DNA of 64,000 nt from Sagittula stellata E-37 (GTDB taxonomy: Bacteria; Pseudomonadota; Alphaproteobacteria; Rhodobacterales; Rhodobacteraceae): contig NZ_CP155729.1 of the NCBI RefSeq assembly GCF_039724765.1, positions 1,741,001 through 1,805,000 of the forward strand, read 5' to 3'. A model generated the notes under the pieces. It had not been told where the DNA came from, did no database searches, and was given only the letters and a program-made list of their open reading frames with translations. The position numbers were made by a program, and so were the translations under genes. Each line of letters starts with the position of its first letter. Position 1 is the stretch's first letter. Shown here piece by piece: positions 8,471-17,811 of this stretch.

Positions 8471-10060
8471 TCAGCCATAGGCTGACAGCATGTCCTGAAG
8501 GTCGCCCAGTGTGTTCGCCTCAGCCACAGGCTTATCCCGCCGCCACCGGGCCATGCGTGGAAATCGCAACGCAATTCCGGACTTGTGGCGGGGGCTGGCC
8601 TGGATGCCTTCAAAGGCGATCTCGAACACATGTTCCGGGCGCACCTGCCTTACGGGTCCGAACCGCTGCAACGTGTTGCGGCGGACCCAATGGGTGATTT
8701 CATCGAACTCCTTGTCCGTCAGGCCTGAGTAGGCCTTGGTGAACGGCACCAGTTCGTTGCCCTTCCAGACGGCGAAGGTGAAATCGGTGAACAGGTTGGC
8801 GCGCCGTCCGTGGCCCTGCTGCGCATAGATCATCACCGCATCGACCGTCAGTGGGTCCAGCTTCCACTTCCACCAGTCGCCCTTCTTGCGCCCCGACAGG
8901 TACGGTGCGTTCAGCCGCTTCAGCATCACCCCTTCCGAGCGATGCTCACGCGATGTGCTGCGGGTCTTCGCCAGCGCGTCCCAGGTGTCGAACGGCAGCG
9001 CTGGTGACAGGCGCAAAGGGGCGTCGCCGGGCAGGCCCGTCAGCAGGCTGTCCAACCGTGCCCGCCGCTCCGCCAGCGGAAGATCGCGGATGTCACGGCC
9101 CTCGTGTTCGAGCAGGTCGTACGCCAAAAGCGTGACCGGCGCGTCTTTCAGCAGTTTCCTGGAAACGGTCTTGCGGGTGATGCGCGGTTGCAGCGTCGCA
9201 AACGGCAAGGGACCGTCACGCCACGCGAGGATCTCGCCGTCGAAGACGCAACCGTCCGGCAGGAAATCCGCCGCCCGTGCAAACTCCGGGAACCGGTCGG
9301 TCAACAACTCCTCGCCCCGCGACCACAGATGGTGTTGCCCGTCGCGCAGGATCAGCTGGCCGCGTATGCCGTCCCATTTCCATTCCGCCTGCCAGTCTTC
9401 CGGCGCGCCCAGCGTCTCCGGCGCATCCTCAAGCTGGTAGGCCAGGTAGAAGGGATAGGGGCGCGATGCGTCGGCGGCGGGATCGTCCCGCTCGACGAGG
9501 TCGTGGAACGTGGTGGTGTCCGGCGTCCAGTTCCCCATCAGCTTCAGCGCCAGCGCGGCCTCGTCCTGCCCGGTGGCCTGGGCGAGGGCACGGGTCATCA
9601 GCTTGCGGCTGACCCCTAGCCGGAACCCGCCGGTCAGAAGCTTGGTGAACAGGAACCGCTGCGGTGTATCGAGCTGATCCCATGCTGCAACGATCTTCGG
9701 TTTGCGCTCTTCAAGTGGAAGGCGGTTGAGGTCCCGTAACGCGTCGATCCAGTGGCTCAACGAGAAATCGCTGTCGTTTTGCGGTGGCGGCAGGACCAGG
9801 GCGATGGTCTCCGCAAGATCGCCCACGATGGGATAGCTCTCCTCGAACAGCCACAGCGGAATGCCGGCGCGCTCCGCCGCAAGCCCGCGCAATTCGGTGG
9901 CGTTCACGGCACGTTTGGGCCGGCGGCCGGAAAACAGCGCGATGCACCAAAGCTTGTCCTCATCGGGCGCATGTCGGAAGTAATCGGCCAGAGCCGCTGT
10001 CTTCACGGACGTTTTTGTGGTCTGGTCGAGAGCGATGAAAAGTCGCGTGAAACGCTTCAT
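8471..10060 (-). CDS. ATP-dependent DNA ligase (exonuclease-associated bacterial family)
   Basis: A 529-residue ligase. The nucleotidyl-lysine motif I is KWDGIR (in AEWKWDGIRGQLILRD, near residue 230), followed by motifs III-V (VFDGEILAW, SEGVMLKRL, WWKWKLDP). The N-terminal domain of about 200 residues and C-terminal OB fold match the large bacterial ATP ligases found with an MBL exonuclease, not the NHEJ LigD. The start codon overlaps the exonuclease stop (ATGA, 10057-10060), so both are translationally coupled. Presumed role is DNA repair. Confidence 0.9.
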   Translation of the reverse strand: MKRFTRLFIALDQTTKTSVKTAALADYFRHAPDEDKLWCIALFSGRRPKRAVNATELRGLAAERAGIPLWLFEESYPIVGDLAETIALVLPPPQNDSDFSLSHWIDALRDLNRLPLEERKPKIVAAWDQLDTPQRFLFTKLLTGGFRLGVSRKLMTRALAQATGQDEAALALKLMGNWTPDTTTFHDLVERDDPAADASRPYPFYLAYQLEDAPETLGAPEDWQAEWKWDGIRGQLILRDGQHHLWSRGEELLTDRFPEFARAADFLPDGCVFDGEILAWRDGPLPFATLQPRITRKTVSRKLLKDAPVTLLAYDLLEHEGRDIRDLPLAERRARLDSLLTGLPGDAPLRLSPALPFDTWDALAKTRSTSREHRSEGVMLKRLNAPYLSGRKKGDWWKWKLDPLTVDAVMIYAQQGHGRRANLFTDFTFAVWKGNELVPFTKAYSGLTDKEFDEITHWVRRNTLQRFGPVRQVRPEHVFEIAFEGIQASPRHKSGIALRFPRMARWRRDKPVAEANTLGDLQDMLSAYG

Positions 10061-11064
10061 GCAACCGGCTCCACATCGTCCGCCTCGTTGCCGAACTCTG
10101 TCGGGACCACATGGGCGTCATAGCCTTGCTCGCTCAGCCAGCGGGCGAAGATCTCGGTGTATCCGTGTGTCGCATAAACGGTTTCCGCGCCCGTGGCCTC
10201 GATCGCCTCCTGCAGCCCGGGCCAGTCGGCGTGATCCGACAACACGAACCCCCGGTCCATGGCCCTGCGACGGCGAATGCCCCGCAACCGCATCCAGCCC
10301 GACGCGAAACCCGTTGCCGCATTTCTGAAACGTCGCGCCCATGGGCCGCCAAGCGCAGAAGGCGGCGCGATCACCAGCGGAGACCGAAACGCCTTCAGGT
10401 CGATATCCGGTGTGATATGTGTGGTGTCGGGCAGGGCGCATCCCTGGCCGCGCAGCACTTCGTTCGTCGCCTCCACCGCGCCGTGTGTCAGGATCGGCCC
10501 GATGGGATCGAGCAGGGACAAAAGCCGCTGCGCCTTGCCCAGGGAGTAGGCACCCAAAAGCGCGGTCCTGCCCTCTGACGCGCACAGTTGCCACCATGCG
10601 TTGATCTCGCGGGCGACCTCTGCCTGTGGCGCCCATGTAAAGACCGGCAGACCAAAGGTGCACTCGGTGATGAACGCGTGGCAGCGCACGGGCTCGAACG
10701 GCTCGCAGAACCCGTCGTCCCTGGTCTTGTAATCGCCGGAGACGACCCAGACCTGCCCTCCGACCTCGACCCGCACCTGGGCGGACCCCGGTAGATGCCC
10801 CGCCGGGTGAAAGGACACGGTGGCGTCGCCGATACGCCGCGCGTCCCCGTATCGGATCCCGTCCGCCTTGATCTCACCCAGACGGTGACGCATCACCGGC
10901 AGGGCCGCTTCGGTGGCCAGGTAGGAGCCATGCCCCGGGCGCGCATGATCCGCATGCCCGTGTGTGATCAGGGCCCGCGCCACCGGCCGCCAGGGATCAA
11001 TAAAGAAATCGCCGGCGGGGCAATAGATCCCGCGGTCGGTGAAGGTGAGGACGGGCTCGGTCAT
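10057..11064 (-). CDS. DNA-ligase-associated MBL-fold exonuclease
   Basis: A 335-residue metallo-beta-lactamase/beta-CASP-type nuclease. The motif HGHADH (ITHGHADHARPGHG, near residue 35) is the HxHxDH metal site; later ligands are in HPAGHLPGS, SGDYKT and SDHADWPG. It belongs to the putative exonuclease family encoded beside ATP-dependent ligases and is first in a two-gene operon with the ligase. The DEXH helicase and phosphoesterase that complete this module in other genomes are not in the window. Confidence 0.88.
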   Translation of the reverse strand: MTEPVLTFTDRGIYCPAGDFFIDPWRPVARALITHGHADHARPGHGSYLATEAALPVMRHRLGEIKADGIRYGDARRIGDATVSFHPAGHLPGSAQVRVEVGGQVWVVSGDYKTRDDGFCEPFEPVRCHAFITECTFGLPVFTWAPQAEVAREINAWWQLCASEGRTALLGAYSLGKAQRLLSLLDPIGPILTHGAVEATNEVLRGQGCALPDTTHITPDIDLKAFRSPLVIAPPSALGGPWARRFRNAATGFASGWMRLRGIRRRRAMDRGFVLSDHADWPGLQEAIEATGAETVYATHGYTEIFARWLSEQGYDAHVVPTEFGNEADDVEPVA

Positions 11065-11119
11065 GGCGCAAATCTAACCCGGCGCCAGACCGAGGCCAGT
11101 GCCGAAGGTCCGTTTGCCC

Positions 11120-11215
11120 AAACGGCGCCCCATCTTCATCTTGGCGAAAATACCTCGGGGTGCGGGGCAGAGCCCCGCTGCGCGGCCGCGGGCCGCGCGG
11201 GTCGGCGCGGCGAAA
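11120..11215. repeat. GC-rich palindromic intergenic element
   Basis: Two adjacent perfect hairpins: a 7-bp stem with a 3-nt loop (11162-11178) and an 8-bp stem with a 3-nt loop (11180-11198), preceded by the phrase TTGGCGAAAATACCTCGGGG. From memory, similar segments recur between genes in Rhodobacteraceae genomes, so this may be a dispersed REP-like element. It may also serve as the terminator of the hydrolase gene to its right. Confidence 0.45.
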
Positions 11216-11233
11216 CCTTATCGGTGCGCTCAG

Positions 11234-12196
11234 TCAGGCAGTCAGGGCCTGCGCCTCGCCGGCGCTGTCGAACAGCGCGACCATCTCCGACACGATGCGC
11301 TCGCGGGTCGATGGCACTTCCATCATGACCTCGTGCTCACCGGCGGGCACCATGTCCAGCCGCCCTCCGGGCCAGTTCGTCATGCGGGTGCGGATGCGGT
11401 CGACGTCGACGATGCGCTCATTGGAGCCGCAGAAGCAGATGCAGGGCAGTTGCGGCGACGGGCGCCGGGCCAGCGACCGGGTCTCCGCCAGGGCCTCATG
11501 CAGCCAGTGCAGGGACGGGCCCCCGAGCTGCAGTTCGGGATGGGCCAGCACCTGGCGGCGCATGTAGTCCCACATGTCCGGGTCGCGGGTCAGCAGATTG
11601 TCCTCGAAGTCGGCCGAGGCGACGTAGCTGTCCGCGCCCGTACCGGGTGCGTAGACGTGGCCGAGGCCCACGGATTTCGATACCCGGCTGATCGCCCAGG
11701 CCGCGGGCCGGACCGGGTTGGCGATGCGGATGCCCCACATCGGTCCGGTGAATACCGCAGAGGCCACCGGCAGCCCATTCATCACCGCCCGCAGACCGAT
11801 GCAGCCGCCCATGGAGTGGGCGATCAAGTGCAGCGGCCTGGGCAGGTCCAGCACCTTCACGATGGCCTTCATCGCCGCGACGTCGTGCTGGTAGTCCTCG
11901 AACAGGCCGACGTGGCCGGTGCGCGGGTCTTCCAGCATCCGGTCCGCCAGCCCCTGTCCGCGCCAGTCGATGGCTAGGGTGTGGTATCCCGCCTCGGCCA
12001 GGGCTGCAGCGGTGCGGCCGTATTTCTCGACGTATTCAGTCCGCCCGGGAAAGAGCAGAACTGTCCCCCGCGTTCCCCGTGACGGGAAATGCGCGATGCG
12101 CAGCCTCAGCAGATCCGGTGCCTCCATCCAGAAGGCACGGGAGCCTTCCGGACCTTCGGACAGATCGGCGTAGAAGGGCGCGGGGGTCAGGGACAT
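11234..12196 (-). CDS. Alpha/beta hydrolase, lysophospholipase-like
   Basis: A 320-residue serine hydrolase of the S33/PldB-like family. The nucleophile elbow is AHSMGG (LHLIAHSMGGCIGLRA), the oxyanion region LFPGRTEYVEKYG, and the late His lies in PAGEHEVMME. The motif DWRGQGLADR is typical of lysophospholipase L2-like proteins in alphaproteobacteria. It is cytoplasmic. Its ATG overlaps the SCP2 gene stop by one base (TGATG), so the two are translationally coupled; a lipid substrate fits with an SCP2 partner. Confidence 0.8.
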   Translation of the reverse strand: MSLTPAPFYADLSEGPEGSRAFWMEAPDLLRLRIAHFPSRGTRGTVLLFPGRTEYVEKYGRTAAALAEAGYHTLAIDWRGQGLADRMLEDPRTGHVGLFEDYQHDVAAMKAIVKVLDLPRPLHLIAHSMGGCIGLRAVMNGLPVASAVFTGPMWGIRIANPVRPAAWAISRVSKSVGLGHVYAPGTGADSYVASADFEDNLLTRDPDMWDYMRRQVLAHPELQLGGPSLHWLHEALAETRSLARRPSPQLPCICFCGSNERIVDVDRIRTRMTNWPGGRLDMVPAGEHEVMMEVPSTRERIVSEMVALFDSAGEAQALTA

Positions 12197-12486
12197 CAGG
12201 CAAGCACTCCGGCAAGGCGCATGGCGGCCGACATGTCGCCATCGACCGCCAGTTTGCCGCCCATGAAAGCGGCGGTCGGGTTAAGGTCGCCTGAAAGGAT
12301 GGCCTCGAACGTGTCGCGGTCTGCGGTCAGGGTCACGTCGGTGGCATCGTCGCCCTCGCGCACCGTGTCGCCCTCGATGATCACGCTGCCTTCGTCCTCG
12401 ATCACGAATTTCGCAGAGCCATCAAAGGACTCGCCGCCCATCTTTTCCTGCAGGGCGGCCACCGCCTTGGTCACAACTTCGCTCAT
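12196..12486 (-). CDS. SCP2 sterol-binding domain protein
   Basis: A 96-residue single-domain SCP2 protein. The pattern matches the family: a start helix, then SAKFVIEDEGSVIIEGDT, then TLTADRDTFEAILSGDLNPTAAFMGGKLAVDGDM near the end. It would bind a hydrophobic ligand such as a lipid or acyl-CoA. It is first in an operon with the lysophospholipase-like hydrolase. AAGGAG lies upstream of the start. Confidence 0.88.
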   Translation of the reverse strand: MSEVVTKAVAALQEKMGGESFDGSAKFVIEDEGSVIIEGDTVREGDDATDVTLTADRDTFEAILSGDLNPTAAFMGGKLAVDGDMSAAMRLAGVLA

Positions 12487-12577
12487 AAGAGACTCCTTGG
12501 TGCTTTCTCTCTAAATCGTGCGCTTCAAATTCGGCGCACGGGCGCTACACTCATGGCAGGTAATGAGCACGGGTGAC

Positions 12578-13129
12578 ATGGAATTCAAAAATACCGTCAC
12601 GGCAATCCTAGCCACAGTCATGATTTCCGTACCATTCGCGGTATCTGCGGATGAGCGCCTCGACGAGCTCATGTCGGAGCTTCGTGGTGCGGAATCGGAA
12701 ACCGCGGCACAGCGGCTTGAGAACCAGATCATTACGGAGTGGTCGAAGACCGGCTCTCCGGCGATGGACCTGTTGTTAAAACGTGGCCGCGACGCGCTGG
12801 AGGTCGAGGATACCGATGCGGCGCTGGAGCATTTCCGGGCGCTCACCGATCACGCGCCCGACTTCGCCGAGGGCTGGCATGGACTGGCGTTGGCCTTCTT
12901 CGAGAAAGAACGCCTGGGCGAATCGATGGACGCGCTGGAGCATGTGCTTGCGCTGAACCCGGACCACTTCGGTGCGCTGCGCGGCGTGGCTGCGATCCAC
13001 GAACAGGTCGGCCATGAGGTGCTTGCCTACCGGGCCTATGAACGGGTACTGGAGCTTAGGCCGCATGACGAAGACGTCGAGAATGCTCTCACGCGGCTGG
13101 AACGCAAGGTTAAGGGTGTGTCCCTGTAA
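12578..13129 (+). CDS. Exported TPR-repeat protein
   Basis: A protein of about 183 residues with a signal peptide (MEFKNTVTAILATVMISVPFAVSA) and three tetratricopeptide repeats (LLLKRGRDALEVEDTDAALEHF; WHGLALAFFEKERLGESMDALE; LRGVAAIHEQVGHEVLAYRAYE). It is periplasmic and probably a protein-interaction scaffold. The start is uncertain: ATG 12578 begins the signal, but ATG 12563 has a better purine tract. It lies 24 bp upstream of the helicase gene. Confidence 0.7.
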   Translation: MEFKNTVTAILATVMISVPFAVSADERLDELMSELRGAESETAAQRLENQIITEWSKTGSPAMDLLLKRGRDALEVEDTDAALEHFRALTDHAPDFAEGWHGLALAFFEKERLGESMDALEHVLALNPDHFGALRGVAAIHEQVGHEVLAYRAYERVLELRPHDEDVENALTRLERKVKGVSL

Positions 13130-13153
13130 GACGGGATCGTCCGAGAGAGGCGC

Positions 13154-16141
13154 ATGGCGCAGCGAGCACGGATCGCGGCCGTTCTAGGCCCGACCAACAC
13201 GGGCAAGACGCACTACGCCATCGAACGGATGCTGGCGTACAGGAGCGGTGTCATAGGTCTGCCGCTGCGTCTGCTGGCCCGCGAAGTCTATGACAGGATC
13301 GTGGCCGCGCGCGGCCCTTCGGTTGTAGCGCTTGTCACCGGCGAGGAGCGCATCGTGCCGGCCCGTGCCCAGTACTGGGTCTGCACGGTCGAGGCGATGC
13401 CCGAGGGCATGGGCGCGGATCTTGTCGCCATCGACGAGATCCAGCTCTGTGCCGATCCGGAACGGGGGCACGTGTTTACCGACCGCCTGCTGCGGATGCG
13501 CGGCACGCACGAGACGCTCTTTCTGGGTTCAGACACCATGCGCGGCCCGATCGCCCAGCTCGTGCCCGGCGTGGAGTTCGTCCGGCGCGAGCGCATGTCG
13601 CAGCTTGTCTACACCGGGTCGAAGAAGATCAGCCGGCTGCAGCCGCGCACGGCCATCGTCGGTTTCTCGGTGGACAACGTCTACGCCATCGCCGAACTGC
13701 TGAAACGGCAGAAGGGCGGGGCGGCCGTGGTCATGGGTGCCCTGTCGCCCCGGACGCGGAACGCGCAGGTCGAACTCTACCAGAATCGCGAAGTCGACTA
13801 CCTCGTCGCCACCGACGCCATCGGTATGGGGCTCAACCTCGATATCGACCACGTGGCGTTTTCCTCGACGACGAAGTTCGACGGGCGGCGGATGCGCCCC
13901 TTGATGCCCAACGAACTGGCCCAGATCGCGGGCCGCGCCGGTCGCGGCATGTCCGACGGCACTTTCGGCGTCACCGGCGAAGCGTCGCCCTTGTCCGAGG
14001 ATGTGGTGGAGGCGATCTGCAACCACTCCTTCACGCCGCTGAAAAAGCTGCAATGGCGCAGCGCGGCCCTGAATTTCGCGTCTATCGACGCGCTGGAGCA
14101 TTCGCTGGAGGTCTCTCCCGACCATCAGATCCTGTCGAAGGCGCGTGAAGCCGACGATCTGCGCGCTCTGCGGGGGCTCGCGTCGGAGGCCGAGGTGAGT
14201 GCCCGGGCGTCGAGTGTCGAGTCGGTCCGGCTCCTTTGGGACGTTTGCCGGGTGCCCGACTTCCGCGGCATCAGCGCTGCGGAACATGCGGGGCTGCTGG
14301 GCGTTATCTTTGGGCACCTGCACGAACGCGGGCAGGTGCCGGACGATTTCATGGCGCGGCAGGTGGCACGCATTGACCGGACGGATGGCGACATTGACAC
14401 ATTGTCGAAACGACTGGCGTATATCCGCACATGGACCTATGTGGCGCAACGACGTGGGTGGACGCGTGACGAAGAGCATTGGCGCGAGGCCACTCGCGCT
14501 GTAGAAGATCGCTTGTCGGACGCTCTGCACGAGCGGTTGACGCAAAGATTTGTAGATCGGCGGACCAGTGTTCTGCTTCGCCGGTTGAAACAGAAGGAGG
14601 CCCTCTTGGCCGATGTGAACGATCAGGGTGAGGTGACCGTCGAAGGTCACGTGGTTGGAAAGCTTGAGGGGTTCCGGTTCCGTCAGGACAAGGACGCGCA
14701 GGGGCAGGAGGCAAAGACGCTGCGGCAGGCGAGCCTGCAGGCCCTGACGCCGCATTTCCACCTGCGCGCGGACCGCTTCTACAATGCGCCCGACACGGAG
14801 ATCGACTTTACCGAGCAGGGTGGCCTCATGTGGGGCGATCAGGCGGTGGGCAAGCTGGTGAAGGGCGATGCCCCTCTGAAGCCGCGAGTCATCGCGTTTG
14901 TCGATGAAGAGGCGGGGCCGGACGTGGCCTCCAAGGTCGAGCGCCGCCTCCAGCACTTCATGGACCGCAAGATCGCGGCGCTGTTCGAACCGCTCCTGAA
15001 GATGGAGGCCGACGAGACCCTGACCGGTCTGGCGCGCGGTTTCGCCTTCCGGCTGGTCGAGTCGCTCGGCGTCATCCCTCGCGCCGAAGTGGCCGACGAG
15101 GTCAAGTCGCTGGATCAGGATGCGCGCGGCTCGCTGCGCAAGCACGGTGTGCGGTTCGGTCAGTTCACCATTTTCATGCCGCTCCTTCTGAAGCCCGCCC
15201 CGACGCGCCTGCGGCTTGTGCTTTGGTCGCTGTCGAACGGTCTGGACGAATTCCCCGAGGCGCCGCCGCCGGGACTGGTGACCGTTCCCAACATCGACGA
15301 GGTCCCGGCGCAGCATTACGCGCTGGCGGGTTACCGCAAGGCAGGCGCGCGCGCCATCCGGATCGACATGCTGGAGCGTCTTGCGGACATGCTCCGCAGC
15401 GAGGATTCGCGTGGCGGCTTCGAGGCGAAGGCCGACATGTTGTCGATCACCGGCATGACGCTGGAGCAGTTTGCCGACCTGATGCAGGGTCTGGGCTACC
15501 GTGCCGAGAAGGGTGAACGCAGCAAGGTCAAGGCGGTCGACGCGGTTCTGGAGCCGGAAACCGGAGAGCAGGTCGAAGGCGAGGCCACCCACCTGCCGGA
15601 AGATACACCGGTGATGGACGTGGCCGCCGAGACGCCCGCAACGCTGGAACCGGGCGCAGACGAAGCGCCGCAGCCTGCCGACGTGGCCGAACCGGTGGCC
15701 CAGCTTGAGGACGAGGGCGAGGCGCCGGTTTCTGCCGAACCGGCGGAAGAGATGGATGCCGCAAGCAACGAGCATGCGGTTCCTGAAACGCCTGAAGAGG
15801 AAATCCTGCCGGGCGAGGCGCCGGATGCTGCCGTCGCGGGTGCAGAGACGGAAGTGTTCTACACCTTCACCTGGGGCGGAAACCGCGGCAACCAGCAGCG
15901 TCGGGGCGGCGGCAAGCCGCGCCGCGATGCGCAGGGTGCGGGTGGCGGCCGTCGCGACGACCGTGGCGACAAGCCGCGCAGCAAGGGACCCAAGGGCAAG
16001 GGTGGTCCGAAGGGCAAGGGCGGGCCGAAAGGCGACCGTGGTCCGAAGACCTTCGAATCCCGTCCTCCCCGCAAGGACAAGCCCATCGACCCGGACAACC
16101 CGTTTGCAGCGGCCCTGATGGGGCTGAAGGGAAAAGACTGA
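13154..16141 (+). CDS. SUV3-like superfamily 2 helicase with acidic and basic C-terminal tail
   Basis: A 995-residue ATP-dependent helicase. Motif I is GPTNTGKTH, motif II DEIQ, and motif VI lies in QIAGRAGRG. The core (residues 1-430) resembles the mitochondrial/alphaproteobacterial SUV3 RNA helicases, and the middle is a family-specific extension. From about residue 790 the sequence is low-complexity: a Glu/Ala/Pro acidic stretch (QVEGEATHLPEDTPV...), then an Arg/Gly/Lys-rich tail with KGxGGPKG repeats, a likely RNA-binding tail. GAGAGAGG precedes ATG 13154. The S4-protein gene starts at the base after the stop. Confidence 0.88.
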   Translation: MAQRARIAAVLGPTNTGKTHYAIERMLAYRSGVIGLPLRLLAREVYDRIVAARGPSVVALVTGEERIVPARAQYWVCTVEAMPEGMGADLVAIDEIQLCADPERGHVFTDRLLRMRGTHETLFLGSDTMRGPIAQLVPGVEFVRRERMSQLVYTGSKKISRLQPRTAIVGFSVDNVYAIAELLKRQKGGAAVVMGALSPRTRNAQVELYQNREVDYLVATDAIGMGLNLDIDHVAFSSTTKFDGRRMRPLMPNELAQIAGRAGRGMSDGTFGVTGEASPLSEDVVEAICNHSFTPLKKLQWRSAALNFASIDALEHSLEVSPDHQILSKAREADDLRALRGLASEAEVSARASSVESVRLLWDVCRVPDFRGISAAEHAGLLGVIFGHLHERGQVPDDFMARQVARIDRTDGDIDTLSKRLAYIRTWTYVAQRRGWTRDEEHWREATRAVEDRLSDALHERLTQRFVDRRTSVLLRRLKQKEALLADVNDQGEVTVEGHVVGKLEGFRFRQDKDAQGQEAKTLRQASLQALTPHFHLRADRFYNAPDTEIDFTEQGGLMWGDQAVGKLVKGDAPLKPRVIAFVDEEAGPDVASKVERRLQHFMDRKIAALFEPLLKMEADETLTGLARGFAFRLVESLGVIPRAEVADEVKSLDQDARGSLRKHGVRFGQFTIFMPLLLKPAPTRLRLVLWSLSNGLDEFPEAPPPGLVTVPNIDEVPAQHYALAGYRKAGARAIRIDMLERLADMLRSEDSRGGFEAKADMLSITGMTLEQFADLMQGLGYRAEKGERSKVKAVDAVLEPETGEQVEGEATHLPEDTPVMDVAAETPATLEPGADEAPQPADVAEPVAQLEDEGEAPVSAEPAEEMDAASNEHAVPETPEEEILPGEAPDAAVAGAETEVFYTFTWGGNRGNQQRRGGGKPRRDAQGAGGGRRDDRGDKPRSKGPKGKGGPKGKGGPKGDRGPKTFESRPPRKDKPIDPDNPFAAALMGLKGKD

Positions 16142-16522
16142 GTGTCCGACGCTCCGCAGCCAAAGATCCGCATCGACAAGTGGCTCTGGCATGCGCGCTT
16201 TTTCAAGACTCGCTCGTTGGCGGCCAAGGTGGTCGCCAGCGGGGTTCGCGTGAATGGCTTGCCGATCGCCAAGCCCGCGTTCGGCCTGACCGCAGGCGAT
16301 GTTCTGACCTTCACACAGGGCAATGACGTCAGGGTCATCCGCGTTCTGGCGCACGGAACACGGCGCGGCCCGGCGCCCGAAGCCCGCGAACTCTATGAAG
16401 ATCTGGACCCGCCAGCGCCGCGCGTACGAGACCCGTCCGCGCCGGTGATCGAGCAGGGCGGGCGGCCCACCAAGAAGGACCGGCGGCAGTACGAAAAGTC
16501 GAGGTCCTCTGCGCTTGATTGA
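16142..16522 (+). CDS. S4-domain RNA-binding protein (Hsp15-like)
   Basis: A 126-residue protein with an N-terminal S4 domain (RIDKWLWHARFFKTRSLAAKVVASGVRVNG) and a basic C-terminal tail (KKDRRQYEKSR). It resembles heat-shock protein 15, which recycles 50S subunits carrying nascent chains. The GTG start directly follows the helicase stop codon, so translation is coupled. Confidence 0.85.
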   Translation: MSDAPQPKIRIDKWLWHARFFKTRSLAAKVVASGVRVNGLPIAKPAFGLTAGDVLTFTQGNDVRVIRVLAHGTRRGPAPEARELYEDLDPPAPRVRDPSAPVIEQGGRPTKKDRRQYEKSRSSALD

Positions 16523-16574
16523 TCCGCAGTGCTGGATTAGTCAGACCGGAAACATGCCCGAGTGAGGATCGCTC

Positions 16575-16913
16575 ATGACCTATGTCGTCATCGACAACTG
16601 TATCGCCTGCAAATACACCGACTGTGTCGAGGTTTGCCCGGTGGATTGTTTCTACGAGGGCGAGAACATGCTGGTCATCCATCCTGACGAGTGCATCGAC
16701 TGCGGTGTCTGCGAACCGGAATGCCCGGCTGACGCCATCCGTCCGGACACCGAGCCGGACATGGAAAAGTGGGTCGAGTTCAACCGCAAGTACTCTGAGG
16801 AGTGGCCTGTCATCATCACCAAGAAGGACCCGCTGCCCGAAGCCGAAGAGCGCGACGGCGAGACTGACAAGGTGACCAAGTACTTCTCGGAGAAGCCGGG
16901 CGAGGGCGGCTGA
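16575..16913 (+). CDS. fdxA: Seven-iron ferredoxin FdxA
   Basis: A 112-residue ferredoxin. The N-terminal Cys pattern ([14 protein letters not shown]) fits a [3Fe-4S] plus [4Fe-4S] protein, with the second cluster from [12 protein letters not shown]. The C-terminal extension ([18 protein letters not shown] region) is typical of FdxA. It is a cytoplasmic electron carrier. The position between the S4 protein and CarD is conserved in alphaproteobacteria. Confidence 0.92.
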   Translation: MTYVVIDNCIACKYTDCVEVCPVDCFYEGENMLVIHPDECIDCGVCEPECPADAIRPDTEPDMEKWVEFNRKYSEEWPVIITKKDPLPEAEERDGETDKVTKYFSEKPGEGG

Positions 16914-17277
16914 CAACCTCCGCACCCATGTAGTGCCCGGCAACGCGGTCCGTGGGCATGACCTGCGGGCGTGGCCAGATGATTCGCGGATTCGGCGACT
17001 TTTTTCCATTCCTGGCTCGATGATTGACTTAACGCATTGTTTTTGTGCGTTATTCTCAGGCGAGGCAGGATGCTAGGAGTGCGGCCGATTTTATGTTATA
17101 AACTTGGTCTACGTGATGACATCTTGCGCAGGGCTCAATGCCTGAACTGCCTCTGGGGGCCTGATAATCGACGATACGACCGGGTGAACGGGAATCGCAA
17201 TGATTGCCGCGCACTTTTTGTGTCTCTGCTATCTCCACCCTGCGCTTGTCCTGTCGGTGCTGCGAGGAATGAAATAT
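16914..17277 (+). promoter_or_regulatory. carD upstream region
   Basis: 364 bp without a recognisable gene. It holds a possible -35 TTGACT at 17024-17029 with a poor -10, a small inverted repeat (17032-17036 with 17046-17050), and AT-richer sequence around 17085-17105. These most likely contribute to the carD promoter and leader. I cannot place the start site. Confidence 0.35.
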
Positions 17278-17784
17278 ATGACCAAAGCGAAAAAAGCCGA
17301 ATTCCGTCCTAACGACTATGTGGTGTACCCGGCGCATGGCGTCGGACAGATCGTGTCGATCGAGGAGCAGGAGATCGCCGGCATCAGCCTCGAGCTCTTC
17401 GTGATCTCCTTCGAGAAGGACAAAATGACCCTGCGCGTTCCCACGCACAAGGCGTCGGAAGTCGGTATGCGTTCGCTCAGCTCTCCTGACGTGGTGAGCG
17501 AAGCGATGAAGACGCTGAAGGGCAAAGCCAAGGTGAAACGGGCGATGTGGTCGCGCCGCGCACAGGAGTACGAGCAGAAGATCAACTCGGGCGACCTGAT
17601 TGCCATTGCCGAAGTGGTGCGCGACCTGCACCGTGCCGACGACCAGCGCGAGCAGTCCTATTCCGAGCGTCAGCTTTACGAAGCCGCGTTGGAGCGTCTG
17701 ACCCGCGAGGTCGCGGCTGTGACCGGCGATGAAGCCGCTGCCGCCAAGCAGGTGGACGAGGTCCTGGGCCTGCGCGCTGCGTAA
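17278..17784 (+). CDS. carD: CarD-family transcription regulator
   Basis: A 168-residue RNA-polymerase-binding regulator. The N-terminal Tudor-like RNAP-interaction domain (FRPNDYVVYPAHGVGQI) and C-terminal helical DNA-binding part (SRRAQEYEQKINSGDLIAIAEVVRDL) match CarD/CdnL, which stabilises open promoter complexes. GAGGA at 17264-17268 sets ATG 17278 as the start; the frame is open further upstream. A strong terminator follows. Confidence 0.92.
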   Translation: MTKAKKAEFRPNDYVVYPAHGVGQIVSIEEQEIAGISLELFVISFEKDKMTLRVPTHKASEVGMRSLSSPDVVSEAMKTLKGKAKVKRAMWSRRAQEYEQKINSGDLIAIAEVVRDLHRADDQREQSYSERQLYEAALERLTREVAAVTGDEAAAAKQVDEVLGLRAA

Positions 17785-17811
17785 CGTCTGACCGATATCC
17801 AATTTGAAAAG

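Noticed and set aside
13529..16354. Long minus-strand frame (941 codons) antisense to the helicase gene
   Set aside because: A shadow of GC-rich coding sequence: the plus strand has clear helicase motifs in order, and the minus frame has none.
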